Of a stretch of DNA of 64,000 nt, positions 43,893 through 55,000 are shown piece after piece; position 1 is the stretch's first letter, and the number at the start of each line of letters is the position of its first letter. The translations under genes were made by a program, and so were the position numbers. Below the pieces are notes generated by a model, which saw nothing but the letters and a program-made list of their open reading frames with translations, searched no databases and had not been told where the DNA came from. The stretch comes from Ischnura elegans (taxonomy: Eukaryota > Arthropoda > Insecta > Odonata > Coenagrionidae). The stretch spans positions 91,075,030-91,139,029 of the forward strand of contig NC_060246.1 in the NCBI RefSeq assembly GCF_921293095.1, read 5' to 3'.

Positions 43893-45987
43893 ATGAGTGG
43901 CATTGAATTGAGAGCATTCTTTCTCGGACTCGTGGGATTGGTAAGTTTAATTATCATCGCCATAATTGACGATGCATGCACGACTGCCAGGATTTTATCC
44001 GTCTATATTATCTCTAATTAGAACACAGATTCTGACTTATTGTTTTATTGTAATAGGCTCTAAGTTTCTACAGTTTAACAAATGGGCAAGCTGAGTGGAC
44101 GATAGGTGTGAATGGGCTATTCGGCTCTTCCGATCTCGCTAAGATTAAACCTCAGCCAGTACCCAACGGTAGGTACAAGATTTGATTAATTTGCATTTGA
44201 TTAATTTTTTATTTTTTTACCATAAGTTACGTAGGTATCTACTTTTCATAGGCTTATAAATTTTTATCGGCAAATTCAACACAGAGTTTTATTTAAAAAT
44301 CAGGTCGACAAATAATCGTTGGACTTGGTGTTATACCTTCAATCATCAATGGGGTACTATCAGCGTCCCTCATCGCAGGAGTTCTGGTTGTAAGTTTCTT
44401 GTGACGGGGAATAAATTGTTTGTTTTTAAGTTTTAACTTTTTTTACTCATCTGTATTATTTTTACAGGCCAGCAAAACGCTGTTACTGCCGCCAATCATA
44501 TATACAATTTCAGAATTGGTAAAGGATGTTTCCACAAGCATTGTTACTTCAGTCCTTGTTTATTCGAGATTTGGAAATCCCCTGACGCTGATATTCATTA
44601 TATTTAATGCTTCAGTAATAGGTGGGTGAACAGTAATTGGAATCTTTGAGTGAATAGGTTAATATAGAAGTAATTTATCTTCATCCCTGATTCCTCACCA
44701 TAGTCTTATATATTTGATTACTTGTACGTTTTCTACCCCAACCTATTATATTTCTTCATATTTATATCAATTAAAATTTAATATGATATTCCCTCTTGTT
44801 GCTACCATTTTTGGGAGTGATTTGCGTATTTACTTACGGAAAATTTGAAAAACATTTCATCACTTACCGCAAATAGCTTAGGTGTGGATAATAATAAATT
44901 GCCCATCATTAGATCTTAACTTATAAGACCGTGTTTGTAGGGAGTCGAAAGTGTGGAACACATGTCTTTTACTTTATGAGGTTGAAAACGTTTTCATAAA
45001 GAAACAAGCGAAGTGACTTTCCTTTGTTTTGAAACCAGATACTTGGTCCAAATAAAGTTTTTTAGAAAAATTATCTGTCTTAAACAATTTTTGAGGTCAT
45101 TTTTAGCGTCTCTCGCACAGTTACCTGTTTAGAGAACACAGATTAAATTAGTTGGTATCTTTCCACAATTTTTTGTCATTCTTGATAAAAAATTATATAT
45201 TTAATATTGAAATAAAATGGTTGAAATTTCACGGAAGTAGAATTATGGGTAAGAGCACTGGTTACGAAAAGCTTGAATATAATGTGGGTTGGATTTGTAT
45301 TTCTAACAGACTTGTAGGAAGTTTGTGTTTTGTTTTTTAAACCTTCGACTATTTCTAGTTTGAGGAAGTGACTCTGATTATCGAAAATTGCTATGTACCC
45401 TCCGGATGGGGCGATGAAATGTTTATCAAGATTCCGTTAACATTTATGAGTTGAAATCGCTCAATGATGATTCGATGGAAAATGAGAGGAATGATAAAGG
45501 AATACAAAAAGTCTTAATTCAAAAACATTGCGTAATTAACCACTGTAACTAATTATGACTCTTGCCAATATTACGTATTCAGTTAACAGTTTCATTTTTG
45601 GGAGATTTTTGTTGAATTTAAATCCGTCTAGCCTATTGCCTTAAAGTGCTCTCTTTTCTTTCAGCTTTTCATTTTTATTTGTGGTACGGTGCTCTTCAAT
45701 TATACGAATATATTACCTTGAGAGATGATATTTCTGAACGCGATAGAAGAATGAAACTCCCGGGGGAGTCACCGAAAATATATCGTAACGAATGGGACTT
45801 TGATCCGAATGTATCTCTCGCCACTGGCGATGTGCCCTATTTGGGCTCAAAGAAGACCATTATGGAAGAATTTGAAGAATTCAAGCGCATGGAAAGAGAG
45901 AAAGAAAAAATCGAGACAAATGCTACTAAAAACATCTTTATTGAACCATTTAGTGACATTGATATAGATCTCATTGAAAGTAATTAA
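43893..45987 (+). CDS. Multi-pass membrane protein, complete, five exons, 240 aa
   Basis: Exons 43893-43940, 44057-44168, 44304-44389, 44468-44621, 45665-45987: 723 nt, 240 aa plus TAA, every junction GT/AG with matching phase. The start ATG (MSGIELRAFFLGLVGLALSF) opens directly on the first membrane helix. Others are RQIIVGLGVIPSIINGVLSA and on to IAGVLV, a less hydrophobic segment near LLLPPIIYTISELV, and LTLIFIIFNASVIG running into AFHFYLWYGALQLYEYI. A loop (NGQAEWTIGVNGLFGSSD) follows helix 1. The last about 85 residues are hydrophilic (SERDRRMKLPGESP, EEFEEFKRMEREKEKIE) and probably cytosolic. Layout and intron positions recall the gene at 39067-41573. No function is known; it resembles insect four-pass orphan proteins. 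It converges with the gene at 46112, with stop codons 124 bp apart. Confidence 0.85.
44622..45664 (+). other. Intron 4 of the membrane protein gene
   Basis: 1043 bp, AT-rich, starting GTGGGT and ending TTTCTTTCAG. No other feature seen inside. Confidence 0.6.
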
Positions 45988-46111
45988 TTGTGGGTGTAAC
46001 TGTTGAATGAAAAATTTTCCCGTCGGCTGTGTTCGTCCCTTGTGTAAAGAATACGTCTTACTTGTGTAGCTAAGGAATAACCTGTTTAGTAATGCATTGA
46101 AACACTGGGAA

Positions 46112-48023
46112 TCATGAGGATGGAAAGATAGAATCAGAGCATCCATCCTCTGCGCTCAAATAGTGGGATCGAATCATTGGACATTTTCCCATTATGCTAT
46201 CGTGCTTTTTTCCTGGTAGTGGACCCTTGCAGTTCAAGGAACCGTTGTAAACTTGCATACCGTGGCATAGTCTTGGTTCATTTTTCAACCCTGTGGTGCT
46301 GGGACATAATTCTTTCAGAGCTTTAGTAAAAATCTTCTCCGCTTCGTATGTTTTTCCCTTTTCCACTTCTTTTCTGATTTGTACCAGTAGCTTTTCCATC
46401 AGGACATGGCAATTCTCTAGTCTCAGAAACGCTGCAGCGTTGGCATCGACTCGGTTGTAGGGTAGGCTTCCCAATCCGAGGCACCTCTCGTAGTCAACCA
46501 TTTGCCAATCCAGGGACAACGTCGTACCGCCGTGTTTCCAAAGGCTCAACGCCCTAGCAGTCAATTCCTGAGATTTCGATGGACTGCTGTTTAGGCTTTG
46601 CCACGTAACTCCACCTAGTAGGGGTTCCATTGGCGTATCTTTGATGTTAGGTGACCAAGACCATTTGCGCAGGTACATATTCGGGTAGATGTCTGCCAAT
46701 TTATGAACTGCTGGCGTGGGGTCGGATGTGAGGTAAAGGTAGCACGGTACATCTCTATGTTGCCTTGCTACTGATTCGGCCACACACGCTCTTTCTGCCG
46801 TTATCCGTTCTGTCGCGTCGACGAGGAAGACATGTTGAGTGTGATTTAGTGCTGAGGTGCTTTTTAACTGGTACATGACGATGAGGGTAAGAGTTATTAT
46901 CACTGCGACCAAGCCCGAGGTTAAGAGCTTAATTAATTGTGATGTCCAAGTGGCCATTATGTTCGTAGCTCCTAGAGCAGCAGCTTTCTGTGGGGTGATG
47001 AGTGGGACGATATCATCATACTCGGCATCCGAAAGTTGGATACTGAAACAGAGCGCAGAGGGATATTTCTTATGTTGTAGATGGGTTGGGTTTCAATGGC
47101 AATCACATATTTCCAAGCACTAGTATTCAAGTTTCAATGCGTTTATGCTAGTTTACCATTAGGAGAGGTAACCTAATATCTTCGTTTCGATGTTATTCCC
47201 CGTTTGTAAATCTCTATGGAATAAATAAATTATTCGCTGCTTCCTTGAAATCGAGCCATTCATTTTTCCTCAATGCCTTGACCAGATATGTAATGCTGAT
47301 TTTCTAATGAATGTTTGAGACGTTTACTGTCTGTATCTCGCTCTGACTGAATGTGCGGGGTAGATAATGATCATTTGTTTTACGCATTAATAAAATTGTC
47401 TCCTCTTTGTGTTAAGTGTGATGGTGGAAAATCATGTGTCGTCTTTGGGGAAATATTGTTGCGACTCTTATATTTTTGCTCACCGTTGTCGCGTATTTCT
47501 GTGTGTAATTTAAGCCTGATTTTAGAATTTATTTGATCAAAAATAATTTATTCTAAGTGTTATGGTGCAGCTAGTTAAATGGTTTAATGTGATATTAGTT
47601 ATACCCAGACAATATATGTTTTGCTGCTTTCTATCGTAGCTGGGAAAGATACCTACTTTTGAAATCCATAAACCGTACATTGAAGGGAGCATGCGTGGGT
47701 TTGCGGAAGGAAGCTAACCAAGTGCATAACCGATTTATATATCACCTGATATTTGTTGGTGTAATTAATATCGTTCTCATATGAGGAGGGACCCTATTTG
47801 AATCAACAGTATGCATTTTTTCAAGAAAGAATTGTCAAGGTGATATGAGTAACTTGAAACGTTAAATGATGTAAACATAAATTGTGACCCACTAAGTTAC
47901 GATTAACAGTCGGGCTATGGGTATCATCGCTTAAAGAGTTTTAATTGGTTTTAATTAAACTAGGATAGCAAAGAAATGTAACGGATAACTAATACGAGTT
48001 AGATCTTACCTTATATTACTCAT
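46112..48023 (-). CDS. Alpha-1,4-glycosyltransferase-like type II membrane protein with altered DXD
   Basis: Exon 1 48023-48010 (MSNI plus two bases, donor AAG|GTAAGATC) and exon 2 47042-46112 (acceptor CTGTTTCAG) give 314 aa ending in TGA. A cytosolic tail (QLSDAEYDDIVPL) precedes one membrane anchor (LLTSGLVAVIITLTLIVMY). The lumenal part follows the A4GALT/GT32 layout: VFLVDATERITAERACVAES with VARQH, then TARALSLWKHGGTTLSLDWQ, then AAAFLRLENCHVLMEKLL and IFTKALKELC. In active enzymes the centre reads GG-YLDLDVVV; here the first Asp is Ser (LSLD), the usual NGP block is absent, and the C-terminus is short. These Golgi enzymes add galactose or GlcNAc in alpha-1,4 linkage to glycolipids; this copy may be divergent or non-catalytic. 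A possible upstream acceptor (TTTCTTTCCAG, about 48105) suggests a further 5' untranslated exon. Confidence 0.75.
47043..48009 (-). other. Intron of the glycosyltransferase-like gene
   Basis: 967 bp of AT-rich DNA between exons 1 and 2. No repeat or other gene recognised. Confidence 0.55.
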
Positions 48024-48199
48024 GACTCTCAAATTCGTCTCTAATTTCTTCCTTCGCTTCAGCTGCGTGGGAAAGACACTACTTTGGCACTGTCTGTCAC
48101 TGTTTCTTAAACTGGAAAGAAAGCAGGAAAAGTGTCGGAAAGAAGAATAGCTGACGCTCTGTAATGAGCGGCATTGCCAATGAAGCGTCATTTTCGATT

Positions 48200-49042
48200 A
48201 CTACGCTCATTGCAGCTCCGTGATGGGCGACTGCTGATTCGGACGATTCCCCTCCAACCTTAAAGCATGTTTTTAGTGTGATTGCACTCAGCGGAATTTA
48301 ACATGAGGGAGTTTCAAGGATTTGGAATGGAATGAAAATGCAGTTTTTATTTTATAAATAATCGCGTTTATTGTTTTATTTCACTCTCCATTCATTCTAC
48401 TTGCATTCAGACGTCAATCACGCGTCATATTGCTTATGAAAAAGGTTTTCTATTTACAAGTTTGTCGTCGACAGAACATTACGACGTGTATACAACTCGT
48501 CGCATGACACATTCATTATTAGTCCCCCATACCCATACCCACCAACTCCATGCAATGTAAAGGGTTCACGATTCTTATTTGCTTCCTTTCATCGAATTTA
48601 CTCGGAAAACCCCACGGTTTTGTGTTTCTCCAGCTTGGGAGTAATAGGAAAACCGGAAGGTTTTTCGTCTAATGAAAGGAATAAAAATGTACAATTATGA
48701 AACCTAGAACTTCGAGAACCCGTAAAATAACTGTCACCAATTCCATCGTTCACTTTCAATATATCCCTGAGGTTTCCCGACTACCGATGGATCTCGGCTT
48801 AGCCCATGGCACGTCCATCATTTAAACCTCACTGTGGGAAACTGATGCAGGAGACACTTTTAATGTTCTGTTTCTTTTCGGAGTCACTTGGGAATTAAAA
48901 CTTCAGTTGGCGGCTACTTGCGTTTTGCGACGAATTCGGCACTGAATATTGGGCAATAAATAGTAGTTCTGTCATGTTCGTCGCAATATGGGATCACCAC
49001 CATAGTCTATGTTTTCGGTGTGCGGAAGATGGAATATTCTTT
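48200..49042. other. Gap between gene ends; probable mucin 3' UTR
   Basis: Downstream of the mucin stop codon (49043). Minus-strand polyadenylation signals (TTTATT on the plus strand) cluster around 48340-48380, so the mucin 3' UTR may extend about 700 bp to there. The 5' end of the glycosyltransferase-like gene must lie near 48110-48250. Confidence 0.4.
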
Positions 49043-52000
49043 TCACCAGTAAAACACTGGAGCCTCAGGAATCCTTTGAAGAAGTCCGTAACTCAGCGAT
49101 CTCATTCCACGCTTTCTGCACTTAGGGACTCTGTTGATGGCCTCGCACTTCTTGGAGACGTCCCAGAAGACAAAACCTTCAGGGCACCTCTGCACTGAGC
49201 CTGAAATGAGAATGAGAAGAGTGCAATTTAATACGCACCTAATGATATACTTGGTGAAATTAAATGCGGAATTTTAAATTGAAACCGTTGTATTAGACAG
49301 TGGGATCAAGGGGTAAACGTTGCGTACTGATATCATACATCAAAACCGCTATTGATATATTGGCCAGGTCGCCTGGTCGGCGATCGCCATGGCCCCGAGC
49401 TTAGGAGGCCCCCCTTCAACGCTAGCTTATATCGTGAAACGAATATGAAAGGCGTAATAAAAAAAGACTTGGATTACTTGAACCAAAGTTTTTTTTGCTA
49501 TTTTAAAATTCTACGTTTTCATTAGTTGCCTTACAATGTATGTAAACTCAGAGTAAAATCATAACAAAGAATAAATAAAATAAAAGTGCGAAAAGACAAA
49601 AGAGAACCTAATACTTTTTTGAAAGGGTTATTCGAAAAGATTATTTTACAGACATTTTAGATGGGCATTTCCATGAAAATGTCAACTTTTTCTCACAAAT
49701 TAAAATTTAGGCTGGAAATATTTTATCTTTATAAATCAACAGCAAATTGATTGAATTTCAAGAAATCAATGTTTGAAATATTATCCACAGCCTTGCTAAA
49801 AGTGTTCTAACTATACTTCGATTCACAGAGCTTTGAAGATGTTTAAAATCATTGCACTTTGGAGGCTGACCTCGGAGTAATTCCGTCACATGTTAATTAT
49901 GGGCTTGTTTAGAAGGTATTTCAATAATTAATTTTGTTTATGTACATGAAAATCACCTTGTTAATGTTTCTTGATCATGCACAGTTACAAGTTTACCATT
50001 TTTTTGTATTTTACAAATCAATCGAAATATCCTATCGCATAATTTTATCTAAAGGTAATTCCGTCATAAATGGAATTGCCCAGATTTCTTTTCAAGTGTC
50101 AAGGAACGGCATCGCCAAGTAACAGATAATAGAACAAAAATGCATTATTGAATTTAATTAGATGTAAAATTCTAACTTTTCATTTTATTTTTCTTCCGAA
50201 ATTGCTATTTTTATTAGATTTTATCTAGTTGTTAAGAGCCGGAATACCGTCAAAATCTATTTCCGGTAATACAATTTCCTAAACTTTTCCGGGGGAGGAC
50301 CTCCGGAATCCCCCTCCCCCGGTAAGGGGGGCCCCATCATGAGCCCCAGGGAGCCGAGGGCTCCTTATCCCCCCAGACCGACCCTGTACATTAGCATCTC
50401 GATGCCCTACGGATCACTTACTTTAAAGCAGTATCCCTGATTCAAGTGACCAGGGTAGCAGAGTAAAGTGACTATGGTAGCAAGTCTGTAAGCGTACGAG
50501 GGGAGTTCAGTAAGTAATGCAAAACGTTTTTCCTCCGAAACGGATTGTTTTATGCAGCATTCAAATACACCATGTTATTCCCCAATCTTTTAACTACACA
50601 ATACAATTTGTCAACGAAATCTCTACCCAAGGCTACGGCTTGACGACATCTTGAAGGGATCTTGCACGGTACCATTCCACTGGTCGATGTCGGAGCCTAC
50701 GTCGTAATGTATCAATAACTTCTTGGTCATCGCAGTAGCGGAGATGATGAAAAACGCGTTGCTCAACGAATTGCCGTGCTTTTTTTCCACTATCAGATCA
50801 CTGCAGACATTCTGCAAGCGCCTATGAATATCTTAGACACCCTGGTTGTACGCCAATAGAAATTCAATCTCTGGCCGTTTTGTGGGACGCACATCCGTTA
50901 CAGACGTCCAAGATATGCCAAGTTTTTTTAAACCGAAATTGGCTGTGAAAAAAAATGTGTCGCAGTACTTATTGAACCCCCCTCGTATTATTAAGCAAGT
51001 AAGTATTGAGAATTTTTTCAACAAAAATAATCCGATTTTGCCCAATTTCAAAAACAAAAATCTTGCACGCATCGAAAGCAATCTCGTATATAATATTTTA
51101 TGGAACTCAACTTAAAATGGAATATGATGGGATAATAAATTCTACTTATGTACTTTCTCTATATTCGCTTTCTCATTCAAAAGGCAAGTATGATTTCTCT
51201 ATTAGACATTTCAGTGTTTTTACTTGAGTTTATTCAATGAATATTGGGCAATGCAGGTTCTTAGTAGCAAAGGATGTAACACAAGGTCTTGCTTTTGTTG
51301 ATTATTGTGCTTGGTGAGAACTTAAAAGTAATAATTGGGATGGAAGGAATTTACCGCAATATTCCCATGAAAACTGAATGCTATGGAAAATACCGCTGAC
51401 ATTAAAATACTTATAAAACTTTGATAAGTTACACATATAATCAACGAGTAATTTGACCTTAATTTTCTTTGGCATTGGGACTACTTTTTTTTTAGGCAAT
51501 GGTGTGCGTACGGCAAATATACAATTCAAGCATTTTGTAGAAATTGCTTATTATAACGATAGTAAAACCTATCTTGATAATTATTTGCACTTTTTTTTAA
51601 TAATTTTAATTGATAAGCATTTCATTGTGACGCTATTATTTATCTGAAACAGTTCTACAAAGAAATCACCAGTGGCGGATCCAGGATAGGGACAAGGGGG
51701 GGGGGCTAAGTATAGTAACCTCCCAGCAGTGGTGGGGGTCCGATCAAAATTTCCATTCTATCTAGTGTAAATTGGATATCCAAGGGGGGCTATAGCCCAT
51801 TAGCCCCCCCCCCCCCATAAATCCGCCACTGGAAATCACTATACTTTTTCGTAGATTTAAAAGACAGAATTATCTACAATTAAAATTTATTTAAACTCAG
51901 CCATCGAATACGCTGAATAGACGGAGTTTAATCAGAAACGTAGCTTCCAGCGAGATGACTTTACTAATAAAATACTTTTGGAATTTTGTACAACATTCAG

Positions 52001-55000
52001 CCAGCTTTACATGTTAACATCACTGACACAATACTATGAGCTGCTTTAATTATTTTTACGTGACTACTTGGTAGGCAAATAAATATTATTAGATTATTCT
52101 AGTGGTTATTTTCATTCGGCGAGTAGTTAACAAGTGTCACGACATTAATATACTACCTAGAAAATAAGGTAATTGATTATGTTAATGATTTTACAAGGAT
52201 GTATTTAAACAAGGTTTTTACCTGTAAGATGTCTGCTATAATCCCTTGAGCACTTGAAGAATAAGCGACAATCGTCCTTGTACGGGAAATTTCCTGGTCC
52301 GGGGCAGAGCTCGTCTTCTTGCACCTGTGATAATTGCAGACATTTTTATGTTAACTTGGAAAATATTCCTGATTTTACGTATCAGTATCAGTTGTTAAAT
52401 GCATTTTTTCATTTCTAAATTTTATATTCATATTTTAAAAAAATTATTTAGGTACATATTTGTGCGCAGTTCATTTACCAAAATATTTTCAACAGAGCAC
52501 TAGCGGTGTCATTGGTTAACTGACTCATCGTTTTGATGTTAGGGAATTATATCATTTGCTGCACCATTAGCATTCATTATATATTTCAAAAATGATAAAT
52601 ACGAATGACTGGGGTGAATTATTGTGATTCCTAGAATAAAAAAATCGAACAAAATATTTTTTATTACCTCTAATGTAGATTCTATGGGTGATAAGCTTCT
52701 TCTTCCGGGTTTGCCTTTGCAAGGTTCGGCTTTGTCTGAAATTTGATGAAAAAAGACTATTAGAATTCTTTACTTTCAAGTAAAAATTATGAAGTATGTA
52801 TGATTAGTAAAATAGCTCACCAGGACTTAGGCATTTCAGCTGCTTATCGTCGAAAACTGTGTCATTCGGACAGGTTAACACCAGCACCTTGATGTCATTA
52901 TTGTTATCATCACACTGGTAGAATTGGCTGCAGTTTTTAGGGTGTCTGCGGAATCCTGTTGGACAGACAAAGTTATATTGACCCTCTTTCAGCTCCGGAC
53001 AAGATGAAGCGCTTCCATTTCCTCCTCCTCCGCCACTTGTAGAACTAGTCGCTGGCGCAGTCGTTGATGATCCCTCTGTGGTAGGCGCAGGTGTGGTCTG
53101 TTCGGAGCTATTAGTCGACGCACTCATCGTTGTCGTTTCATTTGAACCTGTTGTTTGTGCAGAACTAGCTGTTGTTTCCTGAGGATTACTCGTAGTTTCG
53201 CCTGCCTTCGTTGTCGTCTCGCCCGGTGACGTTGTTGTTGCTTCTGGTGCGTTAGAGCTTGACTCCTGCATCCCTGTTGTCGTCTCTTGACCTGCAGTTG
53301 TAGATTCTTGTGATCCTGCTGTCGTCCCTTGTCCTGCAGTTGTAGATTCTTGTGGTCCTGCTGTCGTCTCTTGACCTGCAGTTGTGGATCCTTGTGGTCC
53401 TGCTGTCGTCTCTTGACCTGCAGTTGTGGATTCTTGTGGTCCTGCTGTCGTCTCTTGACCTGCAGTTGTAGATTCTTGTGATCCTGCTGTCGTCCCTTGA
53501 CCTGCAGTTGTAGATTCTTGTGGTCCTGCTGTCGTCTCTTGACCTGCAGTTGTGGATCCTTGTGGTCCTGCTGTCGTCTCTTGACCTGCAGTTGTGGATT
53601 CTTGTGGTCCTGCTGTCGTCTCTTGACCTGCAGTTGTAGATTCTGGTGACCCTGCTGTTGTCTCTTGGCCTGCAGTTGTGGATTCTTGTGATCCTGCTGT
53701 CGTCTCTTGACCAGCAGTTGTAGATTCTTGTGACCCTGCTGTCGTCTCTTGACCAGCAGTTGTAGATTCTTGTGACCCTGCTGTCGTCTCTTGACCTGCA
53801 GTTGTGGATTCTTGTGATCCTGCTGTTGTTTCTTGACCTTGAGTCGTAGATTCGCTTGCCTTTGTAGTAGTCTCCTGATTGCCGGAAGCTGTCGTCTGCG
53901 ATGAAGCTGTTGTTGTTTCTTGCGATCCTACTGTAGTCTCCTGAGAATGAGTGGTAGATTCTGGTGCAGTGGTGGTTGTTTCTTCTTTGCCGGATGATGT
54001 CGTTTGTGATGCAGTTGTTGTGGATTCTTGCATCCCTGTTGTCGTTTCATGTGAAACTGTGGTTGATTCTTGTGCACCCCCAGTTGTTGATTGTGTTTCA
54101 GAGGGGCTACTGCTACCACCTGATGCTGTCGTAGCTTGAGTTGATGACTCGGTACTACTTTGTGTTGCATTTTTCTCTGACTGTTCCCCGCATTCTCGAG
54201 GGGGATATACAGATTCCGCGTGGTTGCATGTGCTCAAGGCTGGGTCGAAAATCGTTCCTTCTGGACAGTCAAAGAAATAAATTGAAAATCTTTCTCCTTT
54301 ATCTCCATCCCAGTCAACGCAGCGGTAAAACTTTTTGCAGTCTGTGGGATGAGGGTAAAAACCTGCTTTCTTGCACTCGAACTTTGGCTTATCCCCTCCA
54401 GTGCTTCCCGAAGTCGATGACTGAGATGATGGTGTCGTTGATGCTTCCGATTTTTCAGTTGTTGCTTCAGATTTTTCAGTTGTTGCTTCAGATTTTTCCG
54501 TTGTTGCTTCAGATTTTTCAGTTGTTGCTTCAGATTTTTCAGTTGAAGTCGAGGTTGACTCACTGGGTGCTGATGTCTGTTGTTCAGTTCCTGAAGAGGG
54601 TGGCTTAGTTGAGGCTTGAGTGGTTGTTTGGAGATTATCAACCGTAGATTGTGTTGTACTTGAGGCTTCAGTGGTCCCTTGTTGTTCGGTAGATGGTGGT
54701 GGCTTCGATGACCCTCCAGCATTTGATGAAGATGATGTAGTTTGAGGGGTGGAAGGGGTGGTAGAGGTTTCAGTAGAAGCTTCAGAGCTGAGAGAAGTTT
54801 GAGATGCAGGGGTAGTAGATGTTTCAGTGGACGTTTCAGAACTTGGGGAAGACGTTTGAGCTTCTTTGCTATCCTCGGTGGAAGATGGTTTCATCTCACT
54901 GCCACCGGAAGTACTTGAGGACTCAGTGGAAGTAGAGGGTGTCGAACCACCTGATCCTGACCCCGCATTACAGTCTTTGCTAACGGCCCATTCATGATTA

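Noticed and set aside
48024-48191. ATG at 48191 as start of the glycosyltransferase-like protein
   Set aside because: A pyrimidine-rich acceptor (TTTCTTTCCAG) near 48105 suggests that this ATG is intronic, and the first ATG after it is 48023. It remains possible if that acceptor is unused.
54234-54722. 162-aa minus frame and several plus-strand frames (53951-54608, 55251-55694, 56834-57352)
   Set aside because: Shadows of the same biased mucin exon; low complexity and without splice or start support.
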